Notes: generated from the sequence alone by a model not told the origin. DNA of 64,000 nucleotides from Uranotaenia lowii (GCF_029784155.1 NC_073693.1:232323397-232387396); one strand, 5' to 3'; shown: positions 11,069 to 23,147, counted from the first letter of the stretch. Made by a program: numbers and translations.

Positions 11069-12929
11069 CAGGGTTGCTAGCGAACCGGGAATACCGGGAA
11101 AAACTTTGAAATTTCATCGCATCACTGGGAAACCGGGAAAAAACCGGGAATTTCGGCACCTCACCGGGAAAATTGTCATATTTGAATTTTTTTCACGGAA
11201 TTTCAAAAATATTTGTTAAAAAATCTAAATTTAAGAGGAGTTTTTAACAGTCTCAATATAAATTTTGATTTGAAATTCGTCGAACGTCGAGTTCGAACGT
11301 CGATAAGTGAGAGTCAAAAGGACTAAACTTTTTTTTCTCATTTAAAGAGGTTTCTTACTTAACCAGACTCAACTATTCAATGTGTATATGATAAAAATCC
11401 ACTGATTTATAAGAAACCAGTTGATGCATCAGTTCGAAATTTGCTCGAGTGAGTTTCAATATGGAACTGTGGATATTTGCTCCTTGGTAACACAATATTC
11501 TTTTGGTACCAAAACCTCGATACAATCCATGGTATTTTATCTTATTTCCTTGGCCTAGTCAGGAAAAAGATTCTAGCTTATAGTGATTTTACACTGTCAC
11601 TTGAAGAGGTTTTATGCTTTAAAAAGCGGGATTTGGTGTTGTTTCTCACTTATAAAGGGTTCTTGCTTATCCAGGTTCATATGTATACCACCAATTTATT
11701 TTAAATTAATTTATGCAAAAAGCAAATAATTTTACGGCGTAAGACGTTTTCAAGCAGAGTTAAATCTTTTTTTTTACCAAAAATAAAAATTGATTTTTCA
11801 ATAACAACAAAAACATTGAGCATTTCGTTTGAATTGGACTGAGGAACGAAGCATTTTTTTTCGATTATAGTCGTTTTACCACCTTTATGGTATTCGCGAC
11901 TTTATCAACGTTACAGTTGGCGGATCGTTATTGAAAAACTTATACGGTACAACTGTGTTCGATGTTTGCTCTTGGGCTCGAACTCGCGGACATCGGCTCA
12001 GGAGACAACAGACTTGCCAACTGAGCTATATCACAAGCCCAACGAAGCATTTTATCGCAACTGTTTAGTTTTTAATTCTTCCTACGTTAAACTTTTGCTT
12101 AAAGTTGCCTATGTGTTATGTAAAAATTGTACCGAAAAAAGCTCCTGTCGAAATCCAAGTTTACCTTTGATCCAAGGTCTTTACCCTAATACAAAATGAT
12201 AGCTTACATTCAAACGATTAATGTTCAGACCTGTCTTATACACGATTTTCTATATTTTCACGAATCTTTAGTTCAAATGACTAGAGCACTATTAAAGTTA
12301 TTCATTGTTTTGTATTTGAAAGAAGAACATTTTTTTCTAAAACATTTCTTAGGATTTGTACAAAAAAATATAACTGTATTCAGAAAATAACTGAATATTT
12401 TCAATCTGATCTGTAATCTGATGATTTTAAGTTCTTTTAAACAAATCCCCATTCAAGTTGACAAGCTGATTTGATAATATGTTTCGATGTATTTTTACAC
12501 ATTTCTATACAAACAAACAATTTTTTCTTCTAAAATTCTAGGAAATTTTACAGTTGCTGAAAAGTACATACCTTCTACATTATAGTTCAAAGATCAATTT
12601 AACCGGTTTTATTTTTGCAAAATTGTTGAAATTGTGGAGCAAAACAACGAATAGATGTTATTTTCGTTTCAAAAAATCATGAAAATCTGTCAATTTTATA
12701 CGAAAAGACGCCGAAGTATTTGTCATGATTTCTAACCGGTTAACAAGTTTTGGGATATAATTGTTAGAAATGTGAGGCCCTCCCTATAAATTGTATTTTT
12801 ATTCATCGTGATTTTTATATTTAGAAACGAGTATGGAAAATGGAAAAATCAATATTTACAACCGGGAAAAACGGGGAAAAACCGGGAAAAACTTTGAAAT
12901 TTCGAAACGAAAAATCGCTAGCAACCCTG
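11069..12929. mobile_element. CAGGG-ended TIR element, 6-bp target duplication
   Basis: A 1,861-bp element whose ends are CAGGGTTGCTAGCGA and its exact reverse complement TCGCTAGCAACCCTG. AGTATA lies directly outside both ends (11063-11068 and 12930-12935), a 6-bp target-site duplication. Next to each end are clustered CCGGGAA motifs (11083-11175 and 12860-12895), probably subterminal recognition repeats. The interior has no transposase-like ORF, so it is non-autonomous. A SINE is inserted at 11858-12040. The same architecture and duplication length occur at 34566-39431. CAGGG ends resemble hAT termini, but hAT duplications are 8 bp, so the assignment is open. Confidence 0.85.
11858..12040 (-). 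mobile_element. tRNA-derived SINE with 13-bp target duplication
   Basis: On the minus strand the element begins GGGCTTGTGATATAGCTCAG and has RNA polymerase III promoter boxes: A box TAGCTCAGTTGG (12017-12028) and B box GAGTTCGAGCC (11975-11985). It ends in ...GACTATAATCG followed by a short A run. The 13-bp direct repeat AACGAAGCATTTT flanks it at 11845-11857 and 12041-12053, as expected for LINE-machinery insertion. The 183-bp body is probably full length. It sits inside the CAGGG-ended element, so it is the younger insertion. Confidence 0.88.
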
Positions 12930-13139
12930 AGTATAATTATTCTTTCAGTTTTTTTTTTGTTTCATCATGATTTGACTCCAAACATGTTGGAAAAAAGGTT
13001 AAATATGCGATTTTTGACTCGTGAAGTTTATTGAAATGATGATCTAGAAACAGACATTAATTAGTATGCATTGGAATTTGATGTTTTGAATTTGAACCCA
13101 ATATTGTATTATAAATTTGAAAATCAATAACAAAAATTT

Positions 13140-13330
13140 GTAATCCAATTCAGCAGTCTGAAATTTTAAAAATAAGATTGAGTTCTGAGTCTGAAGTTTG
13201 AAATCTTATTCTAAGTTTTATTTCTGAACTCTTAAACTGAATTCGAGATCTTAGTCTAAAATAGGAACCTTCATTTTCAGATTTTTTTTTTCAAATTCGA
13301 TTTAGATTTGAACATATCAATTTTAACTAA
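13140..13330. repeat. Degenerate 'CTGAATTTTGAAAT' repeat tract
   Basis: Words of the type TCTGAAATTT, GTCTGAAGTTTGAAATC and TTCTGAACTC recur without a fixed period. Similar tracts occur at 24361-24990, 40670-41050 and 55520-55760. Confidence 0.5.
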
Positions 13331-13559
13331 ATAAGGTAAATTAAAATCAGATTATGAAAAAAATTGCTCCACTTTCTGCTCCACAGTTCTCAAGTTATTC
13401 AACAATTTCTATGAGTTACCCCCCTCACCCTTCTTATCACCTTAACTGGAAGATAGGCGTGGTCTTAAATCACCAGATAATCATTTTTTGTATACAAATA
13501 CGATTTCATGCTACATTTGGTTCTATTTTCTCGAGGAGAATGGGACTTGGCATGGCATG

Positions 13560-13630
13560 GTCTATTTCATGGGTGGCCAAACCACCTTTTTGTGGCCCGC
13601 GAAGCTCATTTTGGAAAAGTCATGTTCTAA
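13560..13630. repeat. Possible hAT-terminus relic (GGGTGGCCAAAC)
   Basis: ATGGGTGGCCAAACCACC followed by TGTGGCCCGCG resembles the GGGTGGCCAAAC...GGCCCGCGG end of many hAT elements. A related word set occurs at 27765-27840. No matching second end was found. The ORF covering it (13354-13716) has no recognisable protein. Confidence 0.35.
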
Positions 13631-14165
13631 GAATTGATCGATTTTCTTGGTCTGCGTATATCATTTGGAAAAATATATCTCAATCTACTCTTACTAAATT
13701 CAAAACAAAGATATGAAATTCTTTTTAAGTAATATAAGCCAAAAGGTTTAAACACATATTTCGAGAAAACACGCTTTTAAGTTGATGTGTTTGGCCATTT
13801 TCTAAACATTTGCAATTTTTTTTCGAACGTAAAATCGATTATTTTTGCTTTTCTACACCTCTGGCTCTGCGGGTCTCATATAATTTTACGAAAAAGGTTA
13901 CCGTCACTGTATAAAAACAACAATTACTATAACAATTTTTAAATTATCAAAATAGTACGGTATTTGACACATTATCTGTAAATTCCATCACAGATTTTCT
14001 TATGTTTCTCTATTAGGTTTTGGTGACTACATATCATTGGTATGAGGAGCATTCAAGCGGACTCTGGTTTTAATATTGAGTAGTTTAGATAGCTTCTGAA
14101 AAATAGTAAATCGTATCAAAATCGTTTAAAAATCGTAAAAAGTCGATCGAAGCATATCAACATCA

Positions 14166-15647
14166 TAATTGAGGCGCTTAGGATCAGAGGGGTGCAAGTG
14201 CCGAAATGATGATTTCGAGAAAACGGGCCTCAAAGTTTTTATTCTAAATCAAAATTATCGAATCAATTTTTCGACTAAATTTTCGATGGAGTGTGTCCCA
14301 TGAGGTCTAAAATGAACGATTCTGAAAGAAAAACCAAAGTTTTTGCGGTATTTATGTTATAACGGCGAACGACTTTTATTGATATTTTTCACTTGCATCC
14401 TTCTGATCCCAAGAATGACACTTGCACCCCTCTGACTCCAAACAATATGATAGCATCCTTTTGGAACCTGTATGTAACGAGTATTTTCAGTATGATACTA
14501 GATGTTTTGTTTTTGTTCACACATTTAATTTTCTGCGTTTTCGGGCTTCAAATTTTTATGCAACTCATAATGAACAAGGTTTGCAAGTTCCACTATCCTA
14601 ATTCCCAGAATTTGTTGAAAACTTTCAATCTCTCATTTTCCTTAATGGATACACAAGAATACCTGCATATGTGTTCATTCATTAGAATTAACTGTTTAGC
14701 TGGTCGCTTTTTCCGGTAGAACCAACGTACGCTTCCCCTTGGTTTCGTAGCTTTTTTCGCAAGATGAGTTTGATTGCCTGATTTCATTGGCGTTTTTGGG
14801 GTCTTGATGAATGGCCAGTTGACTCTCCAGGAATGGACTCGTTCTCGCTAGCAACTGCAGCAGCAGCAACTTCTGATTCTCCAGAAGAACCAAGGATGTT
14901 TAATTTTTCTTTTTTTGGTCTAATTATACCAGGCCTCTTTCCTAAAAAGTTATGTAAATATACCTTAAAAGACTTAATGTAATTTTTTATAAACTACCTG
15001 TCGCAACGACTCATCTGAACTTTTCGAAGTTTCATTTTGTTCCGTGGGATAGTATGTGACATCATAATCAAAGCCTGTCGAAAAATCTGAATACTCTAAG
15101 CTTTCATCCGAGAGATTTTTCTTAGATATATTTGCTATAAATTATTGTTGAGTGCGGTTTTTGTTTGCATTTTATCCCTATTAGCATTAGCTAAATTTGC
15201 CATAAAAAAATATTTTAGAATTTTTTGTATACATAACAATGAGATTTTCATGCCGACGAAGTTACACCTGAATCTATTTTCATCACTTCTCTATCTGGGG
15301 ACTTTGGATTATCCTAGTCAGAACCAGTAGAAAATCCTAGTCGGAGCTAGATGATGTTGTTTTCAACTGACAAAAATGTATACGTTCTAATGAAATCAGC
15401 CTAAAAGTATAATCCTTTGGTGTCAGAAGGGTGCAAGTGCACTTGCACCCTTCTGACACCAAACGAAACAGGATTTTTATTGACACGTTTTTTTTATAAA
15501 TAGCTTAAAAATATCGAAATAATTTTTCTTTCGACCTGTGTCTTCTACAGAATGTTAATCTATACTTTAACTATCCAAAAAACAGTTTATCTCAGTTTTG
15601 ATAAAAAAATCACTTGCACCCCTCTGATCCTAAGTGCCTCAATTGAA
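14166..15647. mobile_element. 1.48-kb element with 'GGGGTGCAAGTG' inverted ends
   Basis: The left end (about 14168-14200) is TTGAGGCGCTTAGGATCAG continuing AGGGGTGCAAGTG; the right end (about 15610-15644) is its reverse complement with one difference (GCGC against GCAC). Further copies of the subterminal word lie at 14391-14450 and in the perfect palindrome at 15416-15463. The interior ORFs (the longest 108 codons) resemble no transposase, so it is non-autonomous or decayed. The exact boundary and target duplication cannot be fixed because the flanks share AATT. Confidence 0.78.
15416..15463. repeat. Perfect 48-bp palindrome
   Basis: The left half TTTGGTGTCAGAAGGGTGCA continues AGTG and is followed immediately by its exact reverse complement, with no spacer (centre at 15439/15440, GTGCAC). 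It is made of two abutting inverted copies of the subterminal word of the surrounding element, so it may be a junction of two element ends. Confidence 0.95.
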
Positions 15648-16580
15648 GTTATACATTTACAACAACTTCAACCATTTGTAACATGAATTCTATTTCAACA
15701 ACGTCGTTCATCCATCCAAATGTTATAACTTTTGTAAATTATGTAAAATATCGAAAATTTGCTATGAAAATTTTTCCTATTTGATATTGGAAAGGGTATA
15801 TTTATGAACATTAAAGCAAATCCAAATATACTTTAATAGGCATCTTGCTCTGTATTTATGAAGACCAATAATGAAGAACTAGACAGAATTTAGAGTTGAG
15901 TAGTAAAATTCAAGTAGAACCGGTTTGGTACTGACACATCTCTCGAAAGAACGACTTTTTTTAGCAAAATTTTGAATTGAAGAAGGTGCATTGATTAAAA
16001 TAGACTCAAATTCGTATTCTTTCTGTTCATTAATCGAAGGTTTCAGGATGCAAGATGCTTTTTGGGCACGCGAAAAATCGATAAAATTCATAAGTCGACC
16101 TACTAAAGTATGTAAACTTGTTTTGTGATATCTAGTTGATTTGAACTTCCAACCCAGCAGGGCAACAACCCCACTAAAATAGCCGGACGAATCAATGTGA
16201 TCGGCCTTTTAAAGTTTTGCTCTTAATGGTCTAAAACAATGCACCGGGTAGAAATTTTAATATGAATATTGAAAAAAAAATCAAACCCAATTAAAAGAAA
16301 AATGAGCAAAAAACATGATACCACCAAGCGCTGCTGACCGAAGATGATGGATGTAGCAATGAAGCAAACGAAAAAAAAAACCTTACTGAAGCTACACTGA
16401 AGAGCAAAAATTAAATAAGTGAAAATGAATCTTGTACATCGGTAACAGCTGTGTGCTCTATCGGGGTGTCGGGTAGACGCTTCCCTTTCGTTGGTATTGT
16501 TAACTTGCGTTTTTACATATAAATGTACAATGTTGAACATTCCAATGGCGGCGCGGCTTGGCCAAACTAGAAATATGGCG
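15648..16580. other. Unique sequence, no gene recognised
   Basis: AT-rich to about 16130, then gradually more mixed base composition toward the candidate promoter. No supported ORF; the 127-codon minus ORF (16223-16606) shows no motif. Confidence 0.4.
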
Positions 16581-16585
16581 CTGGG

Positions 16586-17168
16586 TATATACCTTCCATC
16601 AGCCATTTCTCAAACAAAGCAAATTTTCCAGCGCCATCCACAGACTACAGAGATAGGTGCAGTGAACGAACGTTGATGCCTGAGCAAGTAAATACGATCT
16701 TCAAATGTTTAACGAAAGCTCCGTCTGGTCTGTAAACTGACTGACTGACTAACCCCCAAGCAGCAAATCAGGCCTTCTTCTGTCTTTCTATCGGTTGAAG
16801 AGGTAGCTTTTTTTTCACTATTTCATCGTGTCTTCTTCTTCGTCGAGCCGGTAAATCGTTGCAGATCACAAAAGTGAACAAGATTCACAAGAGAGAGAAG
16901 GAAAAAACGAAGAATGGCTGCGAAAAGAAATTCCAATTGCCAATGGAGAAAGCACCCAATCGCTGTAAAACCCCATCCATAGCTAGACCCGGTGATGATA
17001 CTCTTGGCTGGGGAGCAGCAGGAAAAGCTCAATTTTCATCACTTTGATTTGCATTTCAATCAGAGCTATTTCCTCCTTGAAGAGACCGACCACTACTCGA
17101 CTCGGAGGAGAGCAGACGGACAGACTGCCAGCGATTATTTCATCTTGTGATAATTCTGTTTTATTCTG
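16586..17168 (+). promoter_or_regulatory. Candidate TATA promoter and non-coding first exon
   Basis: TATATA (16586-16591) sits in a GC-richer unique segment; a start about 30 bp downstream would fall near CCATCAGCC. The segment continues without known repeats and ends at TTCTG|GTAAGTAGGG, where a strong 5' splice donor begins at 17169. No long ORF lies between, which would fit a 5' untranslated first exon. It is on the same strand as the exon at 10592 but downstream of it, so it could be an alternative promoter of that gene or belong to another gene. All of this is inference from short signals. Confidence 0.25.
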
Positions 17169-17504
17169 GTAAGTAGGGAGAGATTATGGTTCAGGAGAAC
17201 TTGTTATCGTAGATAAGCCGTAGTTATTTTGTTAGTGGACATAACCGTCTTTAGTAGAAAAGAGAGTAACACACACGTTGAAACATTTATACAAAGATTT
17301 ACTCACTAAACAGTTTCAATGACTAGAAAACCTTTCCTGCTGGAGAAATTTTCGGTTGAATTGACATAACTTATCAAACGACCTGAAAAGGAAGAGATCT
17401 TTCAAATTCAAATGAAAGATAATGTATTCCATTTGCAAAGACGATTTCTCACTTTCCGGAGGATTTGTTTTTTTTTCTGTTAAAACAGTTATGCCATAGA
17501 TAAA

Positions 17505-17650
17505 AAAGATTGCCCTGACTTAGGTTGAGTTGATTTATGGTCATGTTTGGATTTTTTCAAAGCCTGGAATCTAAAAAGCTTCGTTTTGGTTCAAAACTCA
17601 TCAACGATTTTTAGCAGAGTTTTAAAGTAACGTTTACATAAGTTAAGCTT
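17505..17650 (+). repeat. Dispersed repeat, copy 1 (AAAAAGCTTCGTTTTGG)
   Basis: Shares CTAAAAAGCTTCGTTTTGG, GGTTCAAAACTCATC, GATTTTTAGCAGA and AAGTAACGTTTACATAA, in order and orientation, with 31715-31845. Ends are not defined. Its class is unknown. Confidence 0.75.
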
Positions 17651-18038
17651 AACTTTCAAGTCATATGGATAAATTTAATATTTTGTTATGAAAAGTCAAC
17701 CTATTTTTTTTCTTCTGTTGAACGAAGCTTATGAGGTTTTTGGTCGAAGTTATAACTTATAACTTCGTATCTTATTAGGCAAAGAAGTTAGTTATAGGAT
17801 GGTGAATAGGGGTCTTCACATTGAAAAAAAAATCAATTACATTGAATGCTGGTGCCTAGCGATGTAATGAATGACCACTTTGCGAGCATGAATGTTAAGG
17901 TGCAAGCAAGCACTAAAGCTAAGGTGCTCACGACTGATCAGATCAGCATATAATCAATGGATGATGTGGAAATTAAAATCATGGATCAACAACAAGGACA
18001 ACTCATGATCTGGAGTCTCGATATCATTGATTGAAATA

Positions 18039-18538
18039 NNNNNNNNNNNNNNNNNNNNNNNNNNNNNNNNNNNNNNNNNNNNNNNNNNNNNNNNNNNNNN
18101 NNNNNNNNNNNNNNNNNNNNNNNNNNNNNNNNNNNNNNNNNNNNNNNNNNNNNNNNNNNNNNNNNNNNNNNNNNNNNNNNNNNNNNNNNNNNNNNNNNNN
18201 NNNNNNNNNNNNNNNNNNNNNNNNNNNNNNNNNNNNNNNNNNNNNNNNNNNNNNNNNNNNNNNNNNNNNNNNNNNNNNNNNNNNNNNNNNNNNNNNNNNN
18301 NNNNNNNNNNNNNNNNNNNNNNNNNNNNNNNNNNNNNNNNNNNNNNNNNNNNNNNNNNNNNNNNNNNNNNNNNNNNNNNNNNNNNNNNNNNNNNNNNNNN
18401 NNNNNNNNNNNNNNNNNNNNNNNNNNNNNNNNNNNNNNNNNNNNNNNNNNNNNNNNNNNNNNNNNNNNNNNNNNNNNNNNNNNNNNNNNNNNNNNNNNNN
18501 NNNNNNNNNNNNNNNNNNNNNNNNNNNNNNNNNNNNNN
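18039..18538. other. Assembly gap, 500 N
   Basis: Exactly 500 N, matching the size of the second gap, so probably a fixed-size placeholder of unknown real length. ORFs crossing it are artefacts. Confidence 0.98.
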
Positions 18539-18972
18539 TAGGACGGGCCGTTTGTCGTTAAAATTTACAGCGAAACATACCGAGAAGACAAAAAAAAATC
18601 ACTGATGAAGAGCCACTTCCCAGACAATGATGAAGTTGCAGTAATTGGTAAAGGTCATTTCTCTTTTTACCCACCGAAAATGTATAACCAACAACAATTG
18701 CTTTGTTGACAGCAGCACTTGGATGGGATCTTTTTTTGTGTTATTGTTGTTGTTTTTGTTCCCGTCTTTACTACAGACAGAGAAGTTCAGACTTTTACGC
18801 AGAGGGCGAATTGCTTTTAGTGCCACTTATTTCCACCCGCTCTAGGGTCATATCAATTTCGGTAGCTGCCTTTGAATACTTTTTCATTTCCAAGATTTTA
18901 AAGTCCAATTTGAAGACAATTAGATTTTCTTTTACCATGGACCTTCGGTCTACAATACTGGTTTTGGGTTGA
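18539..18972. other. Less AT-rich unique segment after the gap
   Basis: Short overlapping ORFs on both strands with no recognised motif. It could be regulatory or untranslated DNA. From 18973 to 20404 the sequence is AT-rich with nothing supported except a short hairpin. Confidence 0.3.
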
Positions 18973-19827
18973 GATTAAAGCAACAAAACAACAATGTTTA
19001 GCGTCCTCAAAAATTTTAAGGTTAGTTTAACCCTATGATTGCTACGATACTAATATACAATGTGTTAATAAAAATCATATGAAAATATTCCTGCTATTCA
19101 AAGCAACAGGAAACAACTTTTTTTTAACATAGCAAGGTTTTTCTACAGAAGCTACTTTTGCGTTTGATTTTTTTCTATGATATTTTTGCTTAAAGAAGCA
19201 TAAATCAAAAAATTTGAATAATGATTAACTTTTTTACACTTAAAGTTAATCGATAAATCGATAAAAATGAACCAAACTTTCAAAGATAAAATGGGAGCCT
19301 GAAATTTTGTTGCTAACTTGATCCATTTCGAAAATTTAAATTTGAAATTTGGCTTTTGTGAAGACTGCAATAAATAGTGGAAAATATGGAATTCCCTGAA
19401 GATTTTTTACGTGGAATGTTTTATGAATAAAAAAAATCAAATCCATAAGTAAAATTATGTGAATAATTTGATTTTGCATTCAATGACATTTGTAAAATAA
19501 ATTCAAAATCTACTTTATATTTGAAATTTTCTACTGACATTAGTTTAGAGATTTAAATTGCAAAATTAAATCAACAAATTTGCAATCTTCGCGATTTGCA
19601 TCCTGCATATTTATATATAATGGTTGAAAAAATATTAACGAGCTGCATATGAAACCCCCCCTCCCACTCCTCCCGTTCCTACGGTCATGTCACAAGCCCT
19701 CAATGATAAGTAATCCTATGCTTTTGAAAGAGTTCTGTGAAGTCATGGAAGACATTTCTACAACTTTTGACGTTTGAACTCTTTAACTTATATTTGAAAA
19801 TTATACTTTTTTATATGGTTTATGTGC

Positions 19828-19854
19828 TTCAGTTTGGTAAAATACCAAACTGAA
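19828..19854. repeat. Short perfect hairpin
   Basis: TTCAGTTTGGTA and TACCAAACTGAA flank a 3-base AAA loop. A 12-bp stem is short; no poly-T terminator meaning applies in this context. Confidence 0.8.
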
Positions 19855-20406
19855 CAAAGCTAATCTAGCTCAGGTAAGCTACAATTTTGAAATGGCAGAC
19901 CTATCAAGTTGAATTTGCTGCCAAATTCTACAGCACAGGTACCCAAAGTGTCCCACTTGATGGTGCTCTTTTTACCCCTAGTGAACAAGTTAAAGCATGC
20001 CCGTGCGAAGGACCCAGTCACGGGAGGTTTAAAAATTAAAATTTAACTATCAATAATAACAATACCAAAAATGCACAATAAATAAGGAAATTAATTTCTA
20101 AATCCATCACACAAGCTCGAAAAAATAATAAATTCAACTGATACGATTCAAAACAAATCAAAATTTATTCTTGTTTACATTGTTTTCCATCTCACCACGA
20201 AACATAGTTCCTAAAATTCAATTCAATCAAAATCAAAGATTCAAATCACTGTTATTTCCGGTGAATAAAAAGAGTACAAAATCATGATCCTTATTCTGAA
20301 TAAGAAGTTTTGAACACATGAAATAATAATAACACCAGATTAAAAAATATCCAAATAAGGAATTCCAAGTTTCGTTGTAAATACTGAAAGCACACAGCAA
20401 ATAGTA

Positions 20407-21365
20407 GGGGAGAATGAGGATACTTGATTCCTTAGCTATATCTCGAAACTGGAATGTTTTACAAAGATCAAATGTTCTAGAAAAATGTGCCAAAATGAGC
20501 AAAATAACAATGCTTGTAGTTTAAAATTTTTTAACAAAATAATTGTTTGAGTAATTGAACATTGTTTGAAAAATTTCACAAAATGTAACTTGAAGATCTT
20601 TTTTCATCACTTTAAAATGTTCCTTACATGCGAAAATTATGAATAAAGTATATGTTCCAATGTATCAATCGTTCGAGCATAAAATGAACTTCATAATGCC
20701 ATATTTTCAAAGCAATGGAAAACTCTCAACTTTTTTCAGAAAAAGTTTTCTAAAATGTTGATTATGGGTACAATTGATCCCCTAGAGTTGGGTACAATTG
20801 ATCCCCCTTCCAAAACGGCATATTCTTCATCTGAATTGATCGTTATGATTGCTGATTACGAAATTACTAATATTTATCCAAAAACTAATATTTATCAAAC
20901 AATTGTCTGAAGAAAAGAGCATAAATAATTAATTTTCTCTTAATTATAAAAAATAGCGCCTTTAAGTACGCAATGTTATTAGCGTTGAGACAAAGTTATA
21001 GAACTTTCTTCTTATGTCTGCTATAAATTGTGAAATGAGAACAAACATGACCAAAATAGTCAATTAATATTCTATCTTAGGGATTTGTTTGATTTTTATA
21101 CAAGGATTAGGGCTTCCTGAATAAAAGATCAAGTCTCCTTCAATAGGGGATCAAGTCTCCCCTAACATCAGAAAAATCGCAATTTTTTTACTCCCACGAA
21201 AATGCTTCTAGTTCATCAACGGGTTCAAGTATCGTTCTAATTTTTGGAGCATAGAAACTTGATGTTACAAGCTGTCAGAAAATGTTAAAGACGGCGAGTT
21301 GCTAAGTTTTCCCAAAAAGATATGGTGAAAATAAGAAAAGGGGATCAAGTATCCCCACTCTCCCC
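20407..21365 (+). mobile_element. 'TTGATCCCC' MITE, copy 1 (959 bp)
   Basis: Ends GGGGAGAATGAGGATACTTG and ...CACTCTCCCC are about 25-bp inverted repeats with three mismatches. Both ends abut TA (20405-20406 and 21366-21367), fitting a TA target duplication as in Tc1/mariner-type MITEs. The interior repeats the word GGTACAATTGATCCCC twice in tandem near 20768-20812 and AAGTCTCC/GATCAAGTCTCCCC near 21130-21165. No transposase ORF. A second copy in opposite orientation is at 35650-36623. Confidence 0.88.
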
Positions 21366-21889
21366 TACTCAATTTTAGTTAATGCGTTAATGCGTCATTA
21401 AAATTAAGCTTCAAAGTATTCACTTTAAATCCTTGTTCGAACTTTCCGTTAATAATTAAAAATCACAATCAAATTAAAAAAGATTATTTCAAATCATGAA
21501 AACAAAGTGAAACTTTTATAATTTTTCAAGCGCAGTTAAGGTTAGAAATTTCAAGCTCTGAATATGTTTTTGCTGGCATTTTAAATATTGGGTCCCGAAA
21601 AGGACAAAAGCAAGAAAATAAGTTTTTTTATTTAAAATTTAGATTAATAGGCTTCCAAGAAGATGATGTTTTCAGAACACAAAAATTAAAAGGTTCAAAT
21701 AAACTATACAATAAAATTAGGCAATTAAAAAATAAATAAAATTAAACGTTGATTCAATTTATCGGCCTTGTGAGTAAAAGTTATTTTCTTTCAGAAAAAA
21801 ACTATTCAAAATTATGAAAATGGAAATTTGTTCCATGAGGAAAAAATTGATAACATGTGATAAAAATGCGTCTATTCCAATACTACTCG

Positions 21890-22060
21890 CTCATTTTCAA
21901 TATCTATTCGTTTCTTCTTACTTTCTATCCACCTATAATTTTCATAATTTTGAAATGTTCTTATTAAAAAAACATAACTTTCACCGATAAATTAAGAAAC
22001 ATAACTAACGGTGATTAAACTATTATTTGATAATTCAAGAGACAGCATTTTGGTGCTTAT
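21890..22060. repeat. Single-arm relative of the 3128-3495 hairpin
   Basis: CCACCTATAATTTTCA, GAAATGTTCTT, TTTCACCGATA and ACGGTGATTAA occur in the order found in one arm of the hairpin element near 3.1-3.5 kb. No second arm is visible here. It is probably an old partial copy; homology is patchy. Confidence 0.4.
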
Positions 22061-23147
22061 GTTTCAATTATTCATTTAGTAGATTTTTGCGTCCTGAGCT
22101 CGAACCTTGTGTCAAATTTTGTCTATCACGCCTCGTTTTGGTGATATGAAGTTTTTCAGTTTAAAACTGAATCAGAAAAAAATACAATTTTTAGAAATTA
22201 AGATAGACATTGTGACATTATTGAAGAAAGTTAAAAAAATTTCTTTTCGTTTAACAAATTTGTTGAAGTCTGTAAACCGTTGGATTTTTGCTGTTTAGAA
22301 TATCTTAACTTCAATTTAGATGATACTTCTTTTAAAAATTGTTAAAAATTTTTTATTGAACGGAATAGGGAAAAGTAAACCAGTAGAAAACTTCTATAGC
22401 TTTATTAGTAGAAGTCAAAATTAATTGCAGTCTTGGGGAAAGTTGACCATTGTATTGATTTTTTTGTAATATTTTAGAAAAGTGCAGAGTTTTCATAAAT
22501 AATAAAAACATATTTGTAAAAGTGTCAGGGCACCAAAATCAACTCTTAAATTCTTTGCTTCTCGAAAAAATGTAAATTTTAAGGTCCTGTATGTAATTTA
22601 TCAAAACCTTTTAGAATGTGGAGTTGAGCAAGAGCAAGAACAAAAATGAAATTGAAGGTGAATTTTTCTTGAAGTACATATCAAATCGGTATAAAATTAT
22701 ATAGGTTGCTAAACGTTTTTCTTTTATTTTCAAAGTGATAAGTAGTGAAGTAATTGATGAACTAGTCTTTTTACGCTTCTTAATAAAATTCAACTTTAAA
22801 GACGAGGTAGTTTTTTTGTGTGTCAATATTTGAGTTTGAGAACAAAAGGTTTATTAAATTGACAATTAAAAATTAGTTTTAATTCGTGAACGTCTTATAG
22901 TGTCGTAGAATGAAATGTCTTATTTCTAGCTAGAGTGATATATGTATGATTAAAAAAAGCCAATTTTCTGAACTGTTTTTATCACTTATTTTAAACACCT
23001 TTTGGGATCAGGTAATGTCACGTTACTATGGTACATTCATTTCTTGAACTAAAAATTTTACTTGTAGAAAATCTCCAAGCGGGAGAAGATTAAACCCCTA
23101 ACTCCCCCTTTCGCACGTTCTTGACTAAATTGAAATAGTTATTTAGG
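22061..23147. other. AT-rich sequence, nothing recognised
   Basis: Short ORFs only, rich in Lys/Asn/Phe codons as expected from AT-rich DNA. No repeats recognised. Confidence 0.45.

Noticed and set aside
14393..14719. 108-codon plus ORF with hydrophobic stretches
   Set aside because: It lies inside a TIR element, is AT-rich, and contains element repeat words at its start; no transposase or membrane family is recognisable.
17752..17774. Small palindrome CGAAGTTATAACTTATAACT
   Set aside because: Short and AT-rich; expected by chance in this composition.
18027..18605. Long ORFs across the N runs here and at 50925-51544
   Set aside because: They consist almost entirely of undetermined bases.
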